Below are positions 9,648 through 18,953 of a DNA stretch of 64,000 nucleotides, piece by piece. The stretch's first letter is position 1. Every line of letters begins with the position of its first letter. A model generated the notes under the pieces. It worked only from the letters and a program-made list of their open reading frames with translations. It did not search any database and had not been told where the DNA came from. The stretch covers positions 248,001 to 312,000 of the forward strand of contig NZ_JABSPA010000005.1 in the NCBI RefSeq assembly GCF_013214175.1, in the 5' to 3' direction. The DNA is from Colwellia sp. (lineage in GTDB: Bacteria; Pseudomonadota; Gammaproteobacteria; Enterobacterales; Alteromonadaceae). A program made the translations under genes and the position numbers.

Positions 9648-10268
9648 TTAGTTTGAGACGCTAACATTTTCTGAGCCTTGATAAGCAAAGGCATCAGGTA
9701 AAAACACCTCGGCAACCATCAAAGGCTTATTGTCCAACATAAAGATAGAACGACGCCCCCAAAGTTCTTTTTTTGGTTTCTCAGTTAATTTAGTTGCTAA
9801 AATGGCGACACTGCTGTCAGCTGAAAAAGAGGAGAGTACTAACTGTAAGCGTTGCAGTGAAGGGTTATTAAACAGCACTTGCCCTAAGGGTTGCTCACCT
9901 AAATTGCCAAGCACTTGCTCTTTGCCGGTCAAGCTAGCTAAAGGCAGTAAACTGCGAGCAAAAACCTGTGGTACGCCATCGCAATATAAAATGACTTCCC
10001 GTACTAAAATAGGTTCACCTACTTTAATAAGGTTACAAGCTTCTGCTGCTGAGCATAGTTGTTGTTGCTCACCAATGACCTTAACTTTAAAGTTTTCGCA
10101 GCGGCTTTTTAACCGGGCGGTAAGTGAGCCTTCATCAAGCAACCAATCTTTAAGTGGCACCGGCAACTCAGCAAATCGCTCATCGCTAGGTGATTGCCAT
10201 TGACCCGCTAAGGTTATCGGGAAAATTACTGGAAATGTTACCGGAAAGTTCACAGTTTTCTGCTTCAT
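9648..10268 (-). CDS. ubiC: Chorismate pyruvate-lyase
   Basis: A 206-residue protein with the UbiC pattern [22 protein letters not shown] and the C-terminal [23 protein letters not shown], which supply the arginine and glutamate that bind the 4-hydroxybenzoate product. It converts chorismate to 4-hydroxybenzoate and pyruvate, the first committed ubiquinone step. It is slightly longer than the E. coli enzyme because of a hydrophobic-proline N-terminal stretch ([17 protein letters not shown]). Confidence 0.93.
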   Translation of the reverse strand: MKQKTVNFPVTFPVIFPITLAGQWQSPSDERFAELPVPLKDWLLDEGSLTARLKSRCENFKVKVIGEQQQLCSAAEACNLIKVGEPILVREVILYCDGVPQVFARSLLPLASLTGKEQVLGNLGEQPLGQVLFNNPSLQRLQLVLSSFSADSSVAILATKLTEKPKKELWGRRSIFMLDNKPLMVAEVFLPDAFAYQGSENVSVSN

Positions 10269-10453
10269 GAATCTACTTTATAAAATGATCAATCGTTAAA
10301 ATCGTCGCTATAGTAGCAGACCTAAACAGTAAACTCATTTATCTCAATCAAGGGAGTAGCAGAATTAAAATTTCATAAAAAATAATCAGGTAAAAAACTA
10401 AAATCAGGTTATGATAAGGGTAAGTTCAATCATCCCTAATCGACTGTTATTTT

Positions 10454-10843
10454 ATGTTTAAATCCTTAATTCTCTTTTCTATTTTATTCACTTTAACCAT
10501 TGGTGCCTCTAGGGCCAATGCTAGCGATTATGCTTACTATGGTTTTGAGCCTGACATTGTCACCAATTATATCGCGGTGAAGAAGAAAATGGGTTATGTA
10601 CGCTTAACGGTAGAGCTAATGGTTGCCGGTGATGACTTTAGCATAGTGGAACATCATGCACCTTTATTACGCGATGCCATAATCAACATCATTGGCCAAC
10701 AATCGGAAGCGAAAGTTAAGTCGATGAAGGGCCGCGCGGAAATTCAGCTACAGTGTGAAGAGCAAGTAAAAGAGTTACTCATTAGAGAAACCGGCCAACC
10801 ACTGATTAAAAAGTTACTCTTCACTCAATGGCTAGATAATTAA
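10454..10843 (+). CDS. FliL-like periplasmic/membrane-anchored protein
   Basis: A 129-residue protein with an N-terminal signal or anchor (FKSLILFSILFTLTIGAS) and a C-terminal FliL-like domain: YVRLTVELMV, HHAPLLRDAIINIIG, and the terminal KKLLFTQWLDN resembling the VLFTQFVIQ-type ending of FliL. FliL associates with the flagellar stator. No flagellar genes are adjacent; a lone fliL-like gene beside ubiC is a recurring arrangement in this order of bacteria as I recall. It is divergent from ubiC, with a 185-bp shared upstream region. Confidence 0.75.
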   Translation: MFKSLILFSILFTLTIGASRANASDYAYYGFEPDIVTNYIAVKKKMGYVRLTVELMVAGDDFSIVEHHAPLLRDAIINIIGQQSEAKVKSMKGRAEIQLQCEEQVKELLIRETGQPLIKKLLFTQWLDN

Positions 10844-10932
10844 GCTGAATTCTACTTAATAAATTTTCCTTTACGGCTGTTATTACTAACGTCTACGTTA
10901 AACTCTCTTGTAATAGGCAAGCGTTATATAAA

Positions 10933-10963
10933 AACACTTAGGTAAACTCATCACCTAAGTGTT
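10933..10963. terminator. Stem-loop after the FliL-like gene
   Basis: An 11-bp perfect stem, AACACTTAGGT (10933-10943) with 10953-10963, and a 9-nt loop. The T-tract is better on the minus strand (TTTTATATA) than on the plus strand, so it may end both the FliL-like transcript and read-through from the ABC operon on the other strand. Confidence 0.5.
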
Positions 10964-10981
10964 CATTTCAATACCCCTTAA

Positions 10982-11140
10982 ATACCAATTCCATTAAATT
11001 ATTGCTCACTTGTGCTGGTTAAAATACTCCAAGGCGGCGTAGCTCTCAATCCCAATAGCCAGCTATTGGTCAATCGAGCGCCTTGCTTTGATTTATTTTT
11101 CCTACACACAACAAGATCACAAACTTAATGGAACTGGTAT
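10982..11140. repeat. 159-bp MITE-like element, copy 1
   Basis: The ends are 16-bp imperfect inverted repeats, ATACCAATTCCATTAA at 10982-10997 and its near reverse complement at 11125-11140 (one mismatch). The same 159-bp length and about four-fifths identical sequence recur at 24379-24537. An internal palindrome (CCAATAGC-CA-GCTATTGG) is present in this copy. It contains no ORF. It lies in the intergenic space between the ABC permease stop and the FliL-like gene. It is consistent with a non-autonomous mobile element; no clear target-site duplication was found. Confidence 0.75.
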
Positions 11141-11205
11141 AACATCACCATACCGCTGTTCAGATGAACATAAGCAACATCATCGTTGAAGTCTCTTACT
11201 TAAGT

Positions 11206-12441
11206 CTAATCACTTTGCAGGGCATCAATCGGGTTAAGCTTAGATGCTTTAATTGCTGGGTAAACGCCAAAGGTAAGCCCTACCATTGCACATATACTAA
11301 AAGACAAAATAATCGCGGTCAGTGACCAGGATACGGCCCATTGTGAATAGATAGAGATCAATTCTGACAGTAAGATACCAAAGAACACACCAAGAATGCC
11401 CCCCATAATAGAGATAGTAAAACTCTCGGCAATAAACTGTATTTGAATATCTTTTTGTGTCGCGCCGACAGCCCTTAATAAACCTATCTCTTTGGTACGC
11501 TCAAGCACTGTTGCCAGCATAATATTCATTATGCCAATACCGCCCACCAGTAAAGAAATACCCGCAACACAAGACATAACAATATTGAAAATTTGCTGAG
11601 TTTGTTTTTGTTGCGCCAATAATGCCGCAGGAATGACAATTTCATAATCAGCCACTTCATTATGACGACGTTCTAATAAATGGCTAACCGCTTTGGCTGC
11701 TTCAATAGGGTCAACTGAGTCATTTAGTTTTAACTTAATGCTATTAACTTCACTGGCAAGATCTTTACTGGCAAACTTATGAATGGCTGTATTAAGGGGA
11801 ATAAAAACCCTATGCTGATCTCCACCCAGTTTAATTCCTTGAAACTCGGCCTTTTTCAAAAATGGCGCCGTTAAAATACCAATGACCTTAAACCATAGAT
11901 GATTTATTTTAACATTCTTACCTAGCGCACCACCGAGTGGAAACAGCTGTTTTGCACTCGTTGAACCAAGCACAACCACTTGTGAAAAGCCTAAATTATC
12001 ACTTTCATTAACTAAGCGACCTTGCTCAAGGTTAAACTTAGACAAGGTAAAGAAGCTTGGACTGACTCCCATCGCTTCACCATCACTCTTGCCTTGAGCA
12101 CTAAAAATACTATAAGTATCAATTACCTTTTGCGCGCTAAAAGACTCAACAAAGGGTAATGAGCGCGCACTTATCTCACCATCTCGAATGGTTAAACCTG
12201 AGGAGTGTTTTCGCTGCTCTTTTAACTCTTTGTCTTCAAATGTTTTTGTTTCAATAATTAGGTTATGCAAACCCATGGTATCAATCATTTTCAGTGCTTC
12301 ACGCTCTGCACCTTCACCAATATTAAGCATGGCAATAACAGCGCCAACACCAAAAATCATCCCGAGTAACGTTAACAGCGTACGCAATTTATGTTGCGCT
12401 AGCTCAGCAAAGGTATCCTTAAAAATATCAATGTATTTCAC
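11206..12441 (-). CDS. MacB-type ABC transporter permease (FtsX domain)
   Basis: A 411-residue membrane protein: TM1 at about 20-40 (LLGMIFGVGAVIAML), a large periplasmic MacB_PCD domain at about 50-270, and three C-terminal membrane segments with the FtsX signature GGIGIMNIMLATVLERTKEIGLLRAVGA. It lacks its own ATPase domain, which is encoded at the head of the operon. The start codon is GTG at 12441, directly after the upstream TAA, with a strong AGGAG nine bases before it. Last gene of the exporter operon. Substrate unknown; mechanotransmission-type export or a role in peptide or envelope stress are possibilities. Confidence 0.88.
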   Translation of the reverse strand: MKYIDIFKDTFAELAQHKLRTLLTLLGMIFGVGAVIAMLNIGEGAEREALKMIDTMGLHNLIIETKTFEDKELKEQRKHSSGLTIRDGEISARSLPFVESFSAQKVIDTYSIFSAQGKSDGEAMGVSPSFFTLSKFNLEQGRLVNESDNLGFSQVVVLGSTSAKQLFPLGGALGKNVKINHLWFKVIGILTAPFLKKAEFQGIKLGGDQHRVFIPLNTAIHKFASKDLASEVNSIKLKLNDSVDPIEAAKAVSHLLERRHNEVADYEIVIPAALLAQQKQTQQIFNIVMSCVAGISLLVGGIGIMNIMLATVLERTKEIGLLRAVGATQKDIQIQFIAESFTISIMGGILGVFFGILLSELISIYSQWAVSWSLTAIILSFSICAMVGLTFGVYPAIKASKLNPIDALQSD

Positions 12442-13623
12442 TTAGCTGTGCTCCTGATCTGTTAACGATATTTGCTGGCCCGACTTTAGCCCTGAGACAA
12501 TTTCTACATGGCTTAAATTTGCTTGGCCTAAAACAACTTCAGTCATTTTAAATTCATTATCCTCAAATAAATAAACATACGAACTATTTTCTTTAGTGAA
12601 AACAGATTGTAATGGCACGATAAGTTTATCTTGTGCTTTTTCTATTAAGATTTGCGCCTGCAATTTTCTTCCGGGCACAAATAGTTCGGTATTCTGCTGC
12701 TCAAGAATCACTTCAACTTCAAAGTACTTTTGTGGGTTGCCACGTTTAATAGATTTGGGGAATGGCGCTACCGAAGAAATTTTCCCGGTAAAAGGTTTAT
12801 CGACATGGGCAAATAAATACAGATTAACTTCTTTTCCTTCTGCCAATTCTATCGCTTCACTTTCAATAACAAATAGCTTAGCTTTCATCTCTTTTATATT
12901 AGGTAACTCAGCTATTTTTTGGCCTGGCCAAACAGATTGTCCCGCTCTAGGCTTTTCACCCCGCCAATTTGCTTTATAAGCTAGTAAACCATCATGTGGT
13001 GCTTTTATTTCAAGTTGATTTAAACTGGCCGTTAACTGCGTTAACTTATCTTGTTTCTGTTGTAGCTTCATTTCAAGCAAACCCATATCACCGGCAGAAC
13101 TATCGCTAAAACTATCATTTTTCCAGTGCAAGTATTCTTGTTTTGAAGCTAAGTAAGCGGTATTTTGCAGTGAGTCAATAATTTCAAGCTTGGAACGAAT
13201 ACGGACATCATCAATAGAAAAGTTTTCCGCAAATAATCGTTCTTGCTCAACCATGCCAATATCTCGATTGATCGCATCAAGCTCTTTATATAACATGCCA
13301 GTTTTTTCAATAATTTCTTGCTGAGTAATCGCCATTTCATTTTCTTTATTTCGGCTTTTAACCTGCATCGCTTCACCATCAAAACGAGCAATAATATCGC
13401 CCGCTTTAACGATCGAAAATTCAGGTGCCAACCAAGAAATATTCTGTACTCCCCCTCTTGAGACAGGGGCACTTATAATGGTTGCTTTTGCGGCGAATAG
13501 CTCTCCTTCAGCAGGGACTTCTATGGCGAAAGATTGTGACTTTACTTGGTACAATAGCGGTGATATTGGCGCCTCACTACAAGCACTTAACAAACATACC
13601 CCGAGTATAATTAATTTTTTCAT
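12442..13623 (-). CDS. Periplasmic adaptor lipoprotein (HlyD/MacA-like), third of three
   Basis: A 393-residue lipoprotein precursor with signal peptide and lipobox LLSAC near residue 15. It has the adaptor layout: a short biotinyl-lipoyl-like half (VKAGDIIARFDGEAM), a long helical hairpin at about 85-200, the second lipoyl half (IKAPHDGLLAYKANWRGEKPRAGQSV), then beta-barrel and membrane-proximal domains. It overlaps the preceding adaptor gene by 4 nt (ATGA) and abuts the permease gene. One of three paralogous adaptors in the operon. Confidence 0.85.
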   Translation of the reverse strand: MKKLIILGVCLLSACSEAPISPLLYQVKSQSFAIEVPAEGELFAAKATIISAPVSRGGVQNISWLAPEFSIVKAGDIIARFDGEAMQVKSRNKENEMAITQQEIIEKTGMLYKELDAINRDIGMVEQERLFAENFSIDDVRIRSKLEIIDSLQNTAYLASKQEYLHWKNDSFSDSSAGDMGLLEMKLQQKQDKLTQLTASLNQLEIKAPHDGLLAYKANWRGEKPRAGQSVWPGQKIAELPNIKEMKAKLFVIESEAIELAEGKEVNLYLFAHVDKPFTGKISSVAPFPKSIKRGNPQKYFEVEVILEQQNTELFVPGRKLQAQILIEKAQDKLIVPLQSVFTKENSSYVYLFEDNEFKMTEVVLGQANLSHVEIVSGLKSGQQISLTDQEHS

Positions 13624-14777
13624 TGTATTACCTCATCACCTAGCGATAAGCCTCGAGATATCACCACTTTAGTGCCGACAATATGACTAATTTTGATTTG
13701 TTTTGGCTCTTTATCAATCAAACTTGCGAGGTAAACTATATATTTACCATCGGTATTTGTTACTACTGTTACAGGGAGTGTTAAGACGTTATCTAATACC
13801 GCGGTCACCACTTCAATCCGTGCCGTCATTCCCGGCCTCATAACCGTGGCATCTGCTTTATCAAAGGCAATGATGGCATCAAAAATTCTGCGTTTGTCCT
13901 GAGATGACTTATCCCTAAATACTTTGCCGAGGCTTATTATCTTGCCTTGAAAAACTAATTCTTGGGTACCATCTAGGGTTATTTTTACCTTTTGACCTAG
14001 CGCTACCTTACCGCTATCTGGCTCGGCTATTTGCGCCTTTAACTGCATTTTTTCAACCACTGCCAGCTCAATAATAGGCTGGCCAAATTGCACACTTTCG
14101 CCAACAGCTGGCTTCTCTCCTTGCCAATCACTCTTATAAATAACCATACCATCCATAGGCGCTTTTACTTTTAAGCGTTCAATATCACGATTAAAATTAT
14201 TCACTTCAGCAGTAATTCGATCAACTTTTCCTTGAGCTAACTTTAGATTAACTATCTTGTTGTTTCGTTGGTATTTCAGTTTTTTCTTAGCTAAAAACAG
14301 ATCGTTTTCAGCAATGGTATAGTCTATTTCAGCCTTTCTTCTGTCATTTGACGAGCGACTATTATCAACAATTTCAGCCTTTCGCTTCGCTTTCTCAAAT
14401 TCCATCTCTTTTTCTGCCACCACTAAAATCAGCTCTTGCTCGGCTTCTTTTTCTTTAACTATTTTATTTTCCAGTTCTTTTTCAGCTCGGTCTAGATCAG
14501 CTTGTTTATCAATTAGTCTGTCGGTGACTTTTTGATCATCAAATGAAACTAAAATTTGACCTTTTTTCACTTGGCTATTTTCAGGGACCAATTGCTTAAT
14601 TTGATATTGCCACATTCTTGCAATAGACGGTGGCGCTATCATTGCCGTTTGCTGTGACTCAAGCTCACCACTTGCCGAGACAATGACCTCAATACGCTCT
14701 TGTTGCACTGTTTCTACAGCAACCTGTTCACATGCTTGCAATAACAGCAGTAAACTCGCTAAAGCAAACTTATTCAT
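13620..14777 (-). CDS. Periplasmic adaptor lipoprotein (HlyD/MacA-like), second of three
   Basis: The frame is open to a TTG at 14792, but the ATG at 14777 has AAGGAAC eight bases upstream and begins a proper lipoprotein signal (MNKFALASLLLLLQAC), so 385 residues are predicted. Lipoyl halves (VKKGQILVSFDDQKV and VKAPMDGMVIYKSDWQGEKPA) flank a long, highly charged helical hairpin of about 120 residues rich in K and E. It overlaps the upstream gene by 8 nt and the downstream gene by 4 nt. Confidence 0.86.
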   Translation of the reverse strand: MNKFALASLLLLLQACEQVAVETVQQERIEVIVSASGELESQQTAMIAPPSIARMWQYQIKQLVPENSQVKKGQILVSFDDQKVTDRLIDKQADLDRAEKELENKIVKEKEAEQELILVVAEKEMEFEKAKRKAEIVDNSRSSNDRRKAEIDYTIAENDLFLAKKKLKYQRNNKIVNLKLAQGKVDRITAEVNNFNRDIERLKVKAPMDGMVIYKSDWQGEKPAVGESVQFGQPIIELAVVEKMQLKAQIAEPDSGKVALGQKVKITLDGTQELVFQGKIISLGKVFRDKSSQDKRRIFDAIIAFDKADATVMRPGMTARIEVVTAVLDNVLTLPVTVVTNTDGKYIVYLASLIDKEPKQIKISHIVGTKVVISRGLSLGDEVIQ

Positions 14778-15726
14778 GATTTGTTCCTTCAAATTCTAAT
14801 TGCACGCTCATACCCGGTAGTAAGGTTAATGTAGATAGCACATCAAATTTAAAAACACTGCGGTAATAAACACCCTTACCCCATTCCTTTCGTTCTTCTG
14901 GCTGGGTTGAAATATCCGTTAACTTCGCGGTAAAGCTATCTTCAGGAAAAGCATCTAAGGTACATTTTGCGCGACTATTTAGGTTCAAGTTTTTATAATC
15001 AATCTCATGAACCCATGTCTCAATATATAAGCCATTCATCGAAGGAATTTCGGCTATCTTCCATGATGGTTGTGCAGTCATACCAACAAAAACTTTTTCA
15101 CCAGTCCATGGATGACTGCCGTATAAAACGGGTCCGCTACGCTCAGCATAAACACTCATTTGTTGGAGCTTATGACGATTGTATTGCAGTTTTCCTTGCA
15201 TCTTTTTGATAGCCAATTTTTGCTTAGTTGTCGCCACAAGGTTTGCTACCTTTGTTTGCTTTAAGTTTTCCTTGGCTTTTGCCTTTGCTACCAAGGCTTT
15301 TTCAAACTCTAATTGATTTTTCTCATAATCGTATTGGCTCAAATATTCTATGGTGATGCTGGCATCAATGCGGCTTTTCTCTAATAATAGTACTGCTTTT
15401 TTTTGACCAAAAGTGGCTTCTAACAGTGTTTGTTTATTGCTGCTTGCTATTCTGTGCAGTTCTTCTTGTGCAACAATTAAACTCACTTCTTCCTGCTCGA
15501 TTTGACTTTGAATAGAGCCACTATCAAATACCACCACCAAATCGCCTTTTTTAGCTATATCACCTTCTGGTAGCATCCACTGGACTTGTACTCGCCAACT
15601 ATCCGTTTTCGGTGCGTAAAAGGTTTGATTGTCACTGGCTTTGATCTGTCCCGAAAGAATAAAAGCATCATTAGCGACACTTGAAAAAGAGAGTAGTAAT
15701 AAACTAAAAACTAAGCCGTTAAACAT
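14770..15726 (-). CDS. Periplasmic adaptor (HlyD-like), first of three, short form
   Basis: A 318-residue protein with a cleavable signal (ending SSVAND) but no lipobox cysteine, unlike the two adaptors downstream. It has the lipoyl / coiled-coil / lipoyl pattern (AKKGDLVVVFDSGS; AERSGPVLYGSHPWTGEKVFVG) and stops after the beta-barrel domain (LLPGMSVQLEF), so it lacks the membrane-proximal domain present in the other two. Its start lies 16 nt inside the ATPase gene. Inference: it may form mixed adaptor rings with its paralogues. Confidence 0.82.
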   Translation of the reverse strand: MFNGLVFSLLLLSFSSVANDAFILSGQIKASDNQTFYAPKTDSWRVQVQWMLPEGDIAKKGDLVVVFDSGSIQSQIEQEEVSLIVAQEELHRIASSNKQTLLEATFGQKKAVLLLEKSRIDASITIEYLSQYDYEKNQLEFEKALVAKAKAKENLKQTKVANLVATTKQKLAIKKMQGKLQYNRHKLQQMSVYAERSGPVLYGSHPWTGEKVFVGMTAQPSWKIAEIPSMNGLYIETWVHEIDYKNLNLNSRAKCTLDAFPEDSFTAKLTDISTQPEERKEWGKGVYYRSVFKFDVLSTLTLLPGMSVQLEFEGTNHE

Positions 15727-16424
15727 AATTTCTCCTGAACCACTTGCCCGTCTTTCATGCGAATGGTGCGATCAGCATACCTAGCAATATCTTCTTCATG
15801 GGTAACCATGACAATTGTTTGCCCTTGTGTGTGTAATTCACACAATAAGTCCATTATTTCATATGAAGTTGTAGAGTCTAAGTTACCCGTTGGCTCATCA
15901 GCAAAAATCACTTTAGGGTTATTCACTAATGCTCTGGCAATTGCTACGCGCTGTCGTTGTCCGCCAGACATTTCGAAAGGTTTATGATGGGCGCGATCTG
16001 ATAGTCCAACTTTTGCTAGTAACTCTTTACCCCGACGTTCGGACTCCTCAGGAGTCACATCACAATAGCGCAGCGGTAAAGTCACATTTTGTAGGGCAGT
16101 TAAGCGCGGCAGTAAATGGAAGGTTTGAAAGATAAAGCCTATTTTTTCATTGCGAATTTTAGATAGACTTACATCATCGATATCTTTCACAGATAAATCT
16201 GACAGGTAATATTCACCGGAAGTAGGAGTATCAAGACAACCAAGAATATTCATTAAGGTTGATTTGCCAGAGCCTGAGGCTCCCATGACTGCGACAAATT
16301 CATTTTCTTTAATAACTAAGGATACATTTACGAGGGCGTTAACTTCAATGTCACCGGAACCGTAAGTTCTAGTGATGTTCTCAATCCTGATCACTTGCTC
16401 TATCTCCCTATTTTGAATAAGCAT
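15711..16424 (-). CDS. ABC transporter ATPase (MacB/LolD class)
   Basis: A 237-residue ATPase with Walker A GASGSGKST (about 50-58), Q-loop region IFQTFHLLPRLTALQNV, signature MSGGQRQRVAIARALV and Walker B VIFADEPTGNLDS, the last being typical of the MacB/LolD/FtsE class. First gene of the five-gene exporter operon; all following genes overlap or abut. It supplies ATP hydrolysis for the FtsX-type permease encoded last. Confidence 0.95.
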   Translation of the reverse strand: MLIQNREIEQVIRIENITRTYGSGDIEVNALVNVSLVIKENEFVAVMGASGSGKSTLMNILGCLDTPTSGEYYLSDLSVKDIDDVSLSKIRNEKIGFIFQTFHLLPRLTALQNVTLPLRYCDVTPEESERRGKELLAKVGLSDRAHHKPFEMSGGQRQRVAIARALVNNPKVIFADEPTGNLDSTTSYEIMDLLCELHTQGQTIVMVTHEEDIARYADRTIRMKDGQVVQEKLCLTA

Positions 16425-16489
16425 TTTAACTTATTGAATCATAGAAATAAAAAAATAGAAAGGTTAGTTAGTAAGCAAATGTATATTGT

Positions 16490-17371
16490 CTACAATTTCT
16501 TTATAACCTTTACCGTGAACACGGCAAGTAAGCAGCCAGACAGTAACCCCAGTAAGTGTGCGGTATTAGCAACATTAACTGGTAGTAAATCAACAAAGCC
16601 TAGTACTAGCCAGAAAAGTAAAAAGCCAACTATCGGTTTAGACAGTGATAAACCACGCTCAGGTGCTAAATAACCAAACCACCAGACAAAGCCCACCAAG
16701 GCATAAACGACACCGGATAAGCCGCCAAAATTTGAGCCGGATACTAAAAACTGTCCTAGGTTAGAAACAATTGCCGAGATAAGTAATATATTAATTAGCG
16801 TTGCTTTACCTAATGTCTTCTCAATACTGCCACCCAATTGCCACCACCACATGGTATTAAAGACAATATGCAGCCAAGAAAAATGAAAAAATGCTGGTCC
16901 AATTAAGCGTATGGGGTCGGCTAAAAAAGCATTAAGTGATAATTGCGGGTAAAACTGTAAGGTATTGAAAAGTTGCTGCGCCCAACCAAGTTCACTGCCA
17001 AGAAAAACCAACCAACAAAGGCTAAAAACCACTAAGGTGACAATACCCGCATGGGCTAAAAAATTTTCTTTAAAGTTGGTGAATAAACTGAAATCATCGC
17101 TATTTAACGTGACTGCTTCACTTCTATCCCATGCCGCTTGTTGATATTTATCAGCATAGGGTTGCAAAATAAAGGCATCAAATTCTGCTTTTGCTTGGCA
17201 GATTTTATCCTCAGGGCAATAAATTATATAGCCCTGATCTTCGCTTGCCTTAAGCTGAGCTTGGATGCCCAAAGATTGTAAATAATTACTAAATAGTAAG
17301 GCAATATTATGGTCTTTAACTTGTACCAGAGGCTGTAAAGTATCCATATTCTCAGCAGGCCCATTTGTCAT
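16490..17371 (-). CDS. glpG: Rhomboid intramembrane serine protease
   Basis: A 293-residue protein with a cytoplasmic N-terminal domain of about 95 residues, then six membrane segments. Rhomboid features are HIVFNTMWWWQLGG, the catalytic serine in GGLSGVVYALVGF, and the catalytic histidine in NTAHLLGLLSG. It follows glpE after 5 bp, the usual glpE-glpG order, although no glycerol-phosphate genes are nearby. Confidence 0.95.
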   Translation of the reverse strand: MTNGPAENMDTLQPLVQVKDHNIALLFSNYLQSLGIQAQLKASEDQGYIIYCPEDKICQAKAEFDAFILQPYADKYQQAAWDRSEAVTLNSDDFSLFTNFKENFLAHAGIVTLVVFSLCWLVFLGSELGWAQQLFNTLQFYPQLSLNAFLADPIRLIGPAFFHFSWLHIVFNTMWWWQLGGSIEKTLGKATLINILLISAIVSNLGQFLVSGSNFGGLSGVVYALVGFVWWFGYLAPERGLSLSKPIVGFLLFWLVLGFVDLLPVNVANTAHLLGLLSGCLLAVFTVKVIKKL

Positions 17372-17376
17372 GCTAA

Positions 17377-17703
17377 TTATCGCTCAATATTGTCAGGAAA
17401 TTCCGTTTGCCATTGGGTAAAACCGCCATCAAGAGAGTAGACATCGGTAAAATCTTGGCTAATAAGGAATTGTGCCGCTTGTTGGCTAGAAATGCCGTGA
17501 TAACAACAAACAACTACCGGTGCATCCAGATCAGCTGCACGTAAAAAGTCAGCCATTGATTCATTGGTTAAATGAATCGCTTGAGCAATATGGCCATTGG
17601 CAAAGGAATTTTCATCTCGAATATCGACAACAACATGTGATTTATCCGCCATAACTTCTTGTAGAGCACTGACTGACATATGTTTGAAACTATTATCTGA
17701 CAC
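17377..17703 (-). CDS. glpE: Thiosulfate sulfurtransferase (rhodanese)
   Basis: A 108-residue single-domain rhodanese. The active-site loop is CCYHGISS, with the catalytic cysteine followed by YHG as in GlpE, and there is the typical [16 protein letters not shown]-terminal motif. It transfers sulfur from thiosulfate to cyanide or thioredoxin in vitro; its role in the cell is less clear. Upstream of glpG. Confidence 0.94.
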   Translation of the reverse strand: MSDNSFKHMSVSALQEVMADKSHVVVDIRDENSFANGHIAQAIHLTNESMADFLRAADLDAPVVVCCYHGISSQQAAQFLISQDFTDVYSLDGGFTQWQTEFPDNIER

Positions 17704-17779
17704 TTTTAATTCCTCAATTAACCTTTATTTTTAATCACGGCCTTAGTGACAGTGAATTTTTTGTTTTACTCAACTTAAT

Positions 17780-17808
17780 AAAACGCTACCCAGCTAGGGT
17801 AGCGTTTT
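17780..17808 (-). terminator. Rho-independent terminator after tdh
   Basis: A 12-bp perfect stem, AAAACGCTACCC (17780-17791) pairing with 17797-17808, and a 5-nt loop. On the minus strand the stem is followed by a T-rich run. It lies 23 bp beyond the tdh stop and upstream of glpE. Confidence 0.8.
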
Positions 17809-17830
17809 TGTAGCAGTTAGTATAACGGAT

Positions 17831-18856
17831 TTAGGTCCAATCTAAAATCACCTTGCCCGATTGGCCAGAGCGCATCATATCAAAGCCTTGTTGGAAATCA
17901 TCAATCTTGTAATGATGGGTGATAATTGGCGTTAGATCTAAGCCAGATTGAATCAAACTCGCCATTTTATACCAGGTCTCAAACATTTCACGGCCATAAA
18001 TACCTTTAATGGTTAAACCTTTAAAAATAACTTGGCTCCAATCAATAGCCATTTCGCCACCTGGAATACCTAACATGGCAATTTTTCCACCATTGTTCAT
18101 ATTTTCTAACATGGAGGTAAACGCCATTGGCACACCTGACATTTCCATGCCAACATCAAAACCTTCATTCATGCCTAACTCTTTCATGACATCTTCTAGT
18201 TTTTCTGTACTGACATTTACCGCACGAGTAGCGCCCATTTTTCTGGCTAGATCAAGGCGGTACTCATTAATATCTGTGATAACGACATGGCGAGCACCAA
18301 CATGCTTGGCCACTGCAGCAGCCATAATACCGATAGGACCAGCACCTGTGATCAAAACATCTTCACCCACTAAATCAAACGACAATGCGGTGTGTACTGC
18401 ATTACCAAAGGGGTCGAAAATTGCAGCTAAATCATCTGAAATTTCATCGGGCAATTTAAAGGCATTGTAAGCGGGTATCACTAAATATTCAGCAAATGAA
18501 CCTTCACGGTTTACACCAACACCTACCGTATTGCGACATAAGTGCGTACGACCACCTCGGCAATTGCGACAATGGCCACAAGTAATATGACCTTCACCTG
18601 AAACACGGTCACCTATAGTAAAGCCTTTTACTTCTTGACCAATACCTACCACTTCACCTGCATATTCATGGCCGACCACCATAGGTACAGGAATCGTTTT
18701 TTGTGCCCATTCATCCCAATTGTAGATATGGATATCAGTACCACAAATAGCAGTTTTTTTAATTTTGATAAGTAGATCATTATGACCTAGTTTAGGCTTT
18801 TCGGTACGGGTTAACCAAATACCTGGTTCTGCTTTTAATTTAGCTAAAGCTTTCAT
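17831..18856 (-). CDS. tdh: L-threonine 3-dehydrogenase
   Basis: A 341-residue zinc alcohol-dehydrogenase family enzyme. The catalytic zinc cysteine lies in [18 protein letters not shown], the GHE motif is at about 60, the structural zinc cluster is [15 protein letters not shown], and the NAD-binding motif is [10 protein letters not shown]. It oxidises threonine to 2-amino-3-oxobutyrate, which the kbl product upstream in the same operon cleaves to glycine and acetyl-CoA. Length matches the E. coli enzyme. Confidence 0.97.
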   Translation of the reverse strand: MKALAKLKAEPGIWLTRTEKPKLGHNDLLIKIKKTAICGTDIHIYNWDEWAQKTIPVPMVVGHEYAGEVVGIGQEVKGFTIGDRVSGEGHITCGHCRNCRGGRTHLCRNTVGVGVNREGSFAEYLVIPAYNAFKLPDEISDDLAAIFDPFGNAVHTALSFDLVGEDVLITGAGPIGIMAAAVAKHVGARHVVITDINEYRLDLARKMGATRAVNVSTEKLEDVMKELGMNEGFDVGMEMSGVPMAFTSMLENMNNGGKIAMLGIPGGEMAIDWSQVIFKGLTIKGIYGREMFETWYKMASLIQSGLDLTPIITHHYKIDDFQQGFDMMRSGQSGKVILDWT

Positions 18857-18953
18857 TGTCGCTCTCTATCTTTTTAATTCTTAACTGATTACAAGTTGTA
18901 TAGCCCAATTAATTATCAAACAAAAATTGGGCTATACAAGTAGTGAATTTTAA

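Noticed and set aside
9730-10203. 157-residue plus-strand ORF inside ubiC
   Set aside because: Shadow of the ubiC reading frame; cysteine- and serine-rich low-complexity translation without family features.
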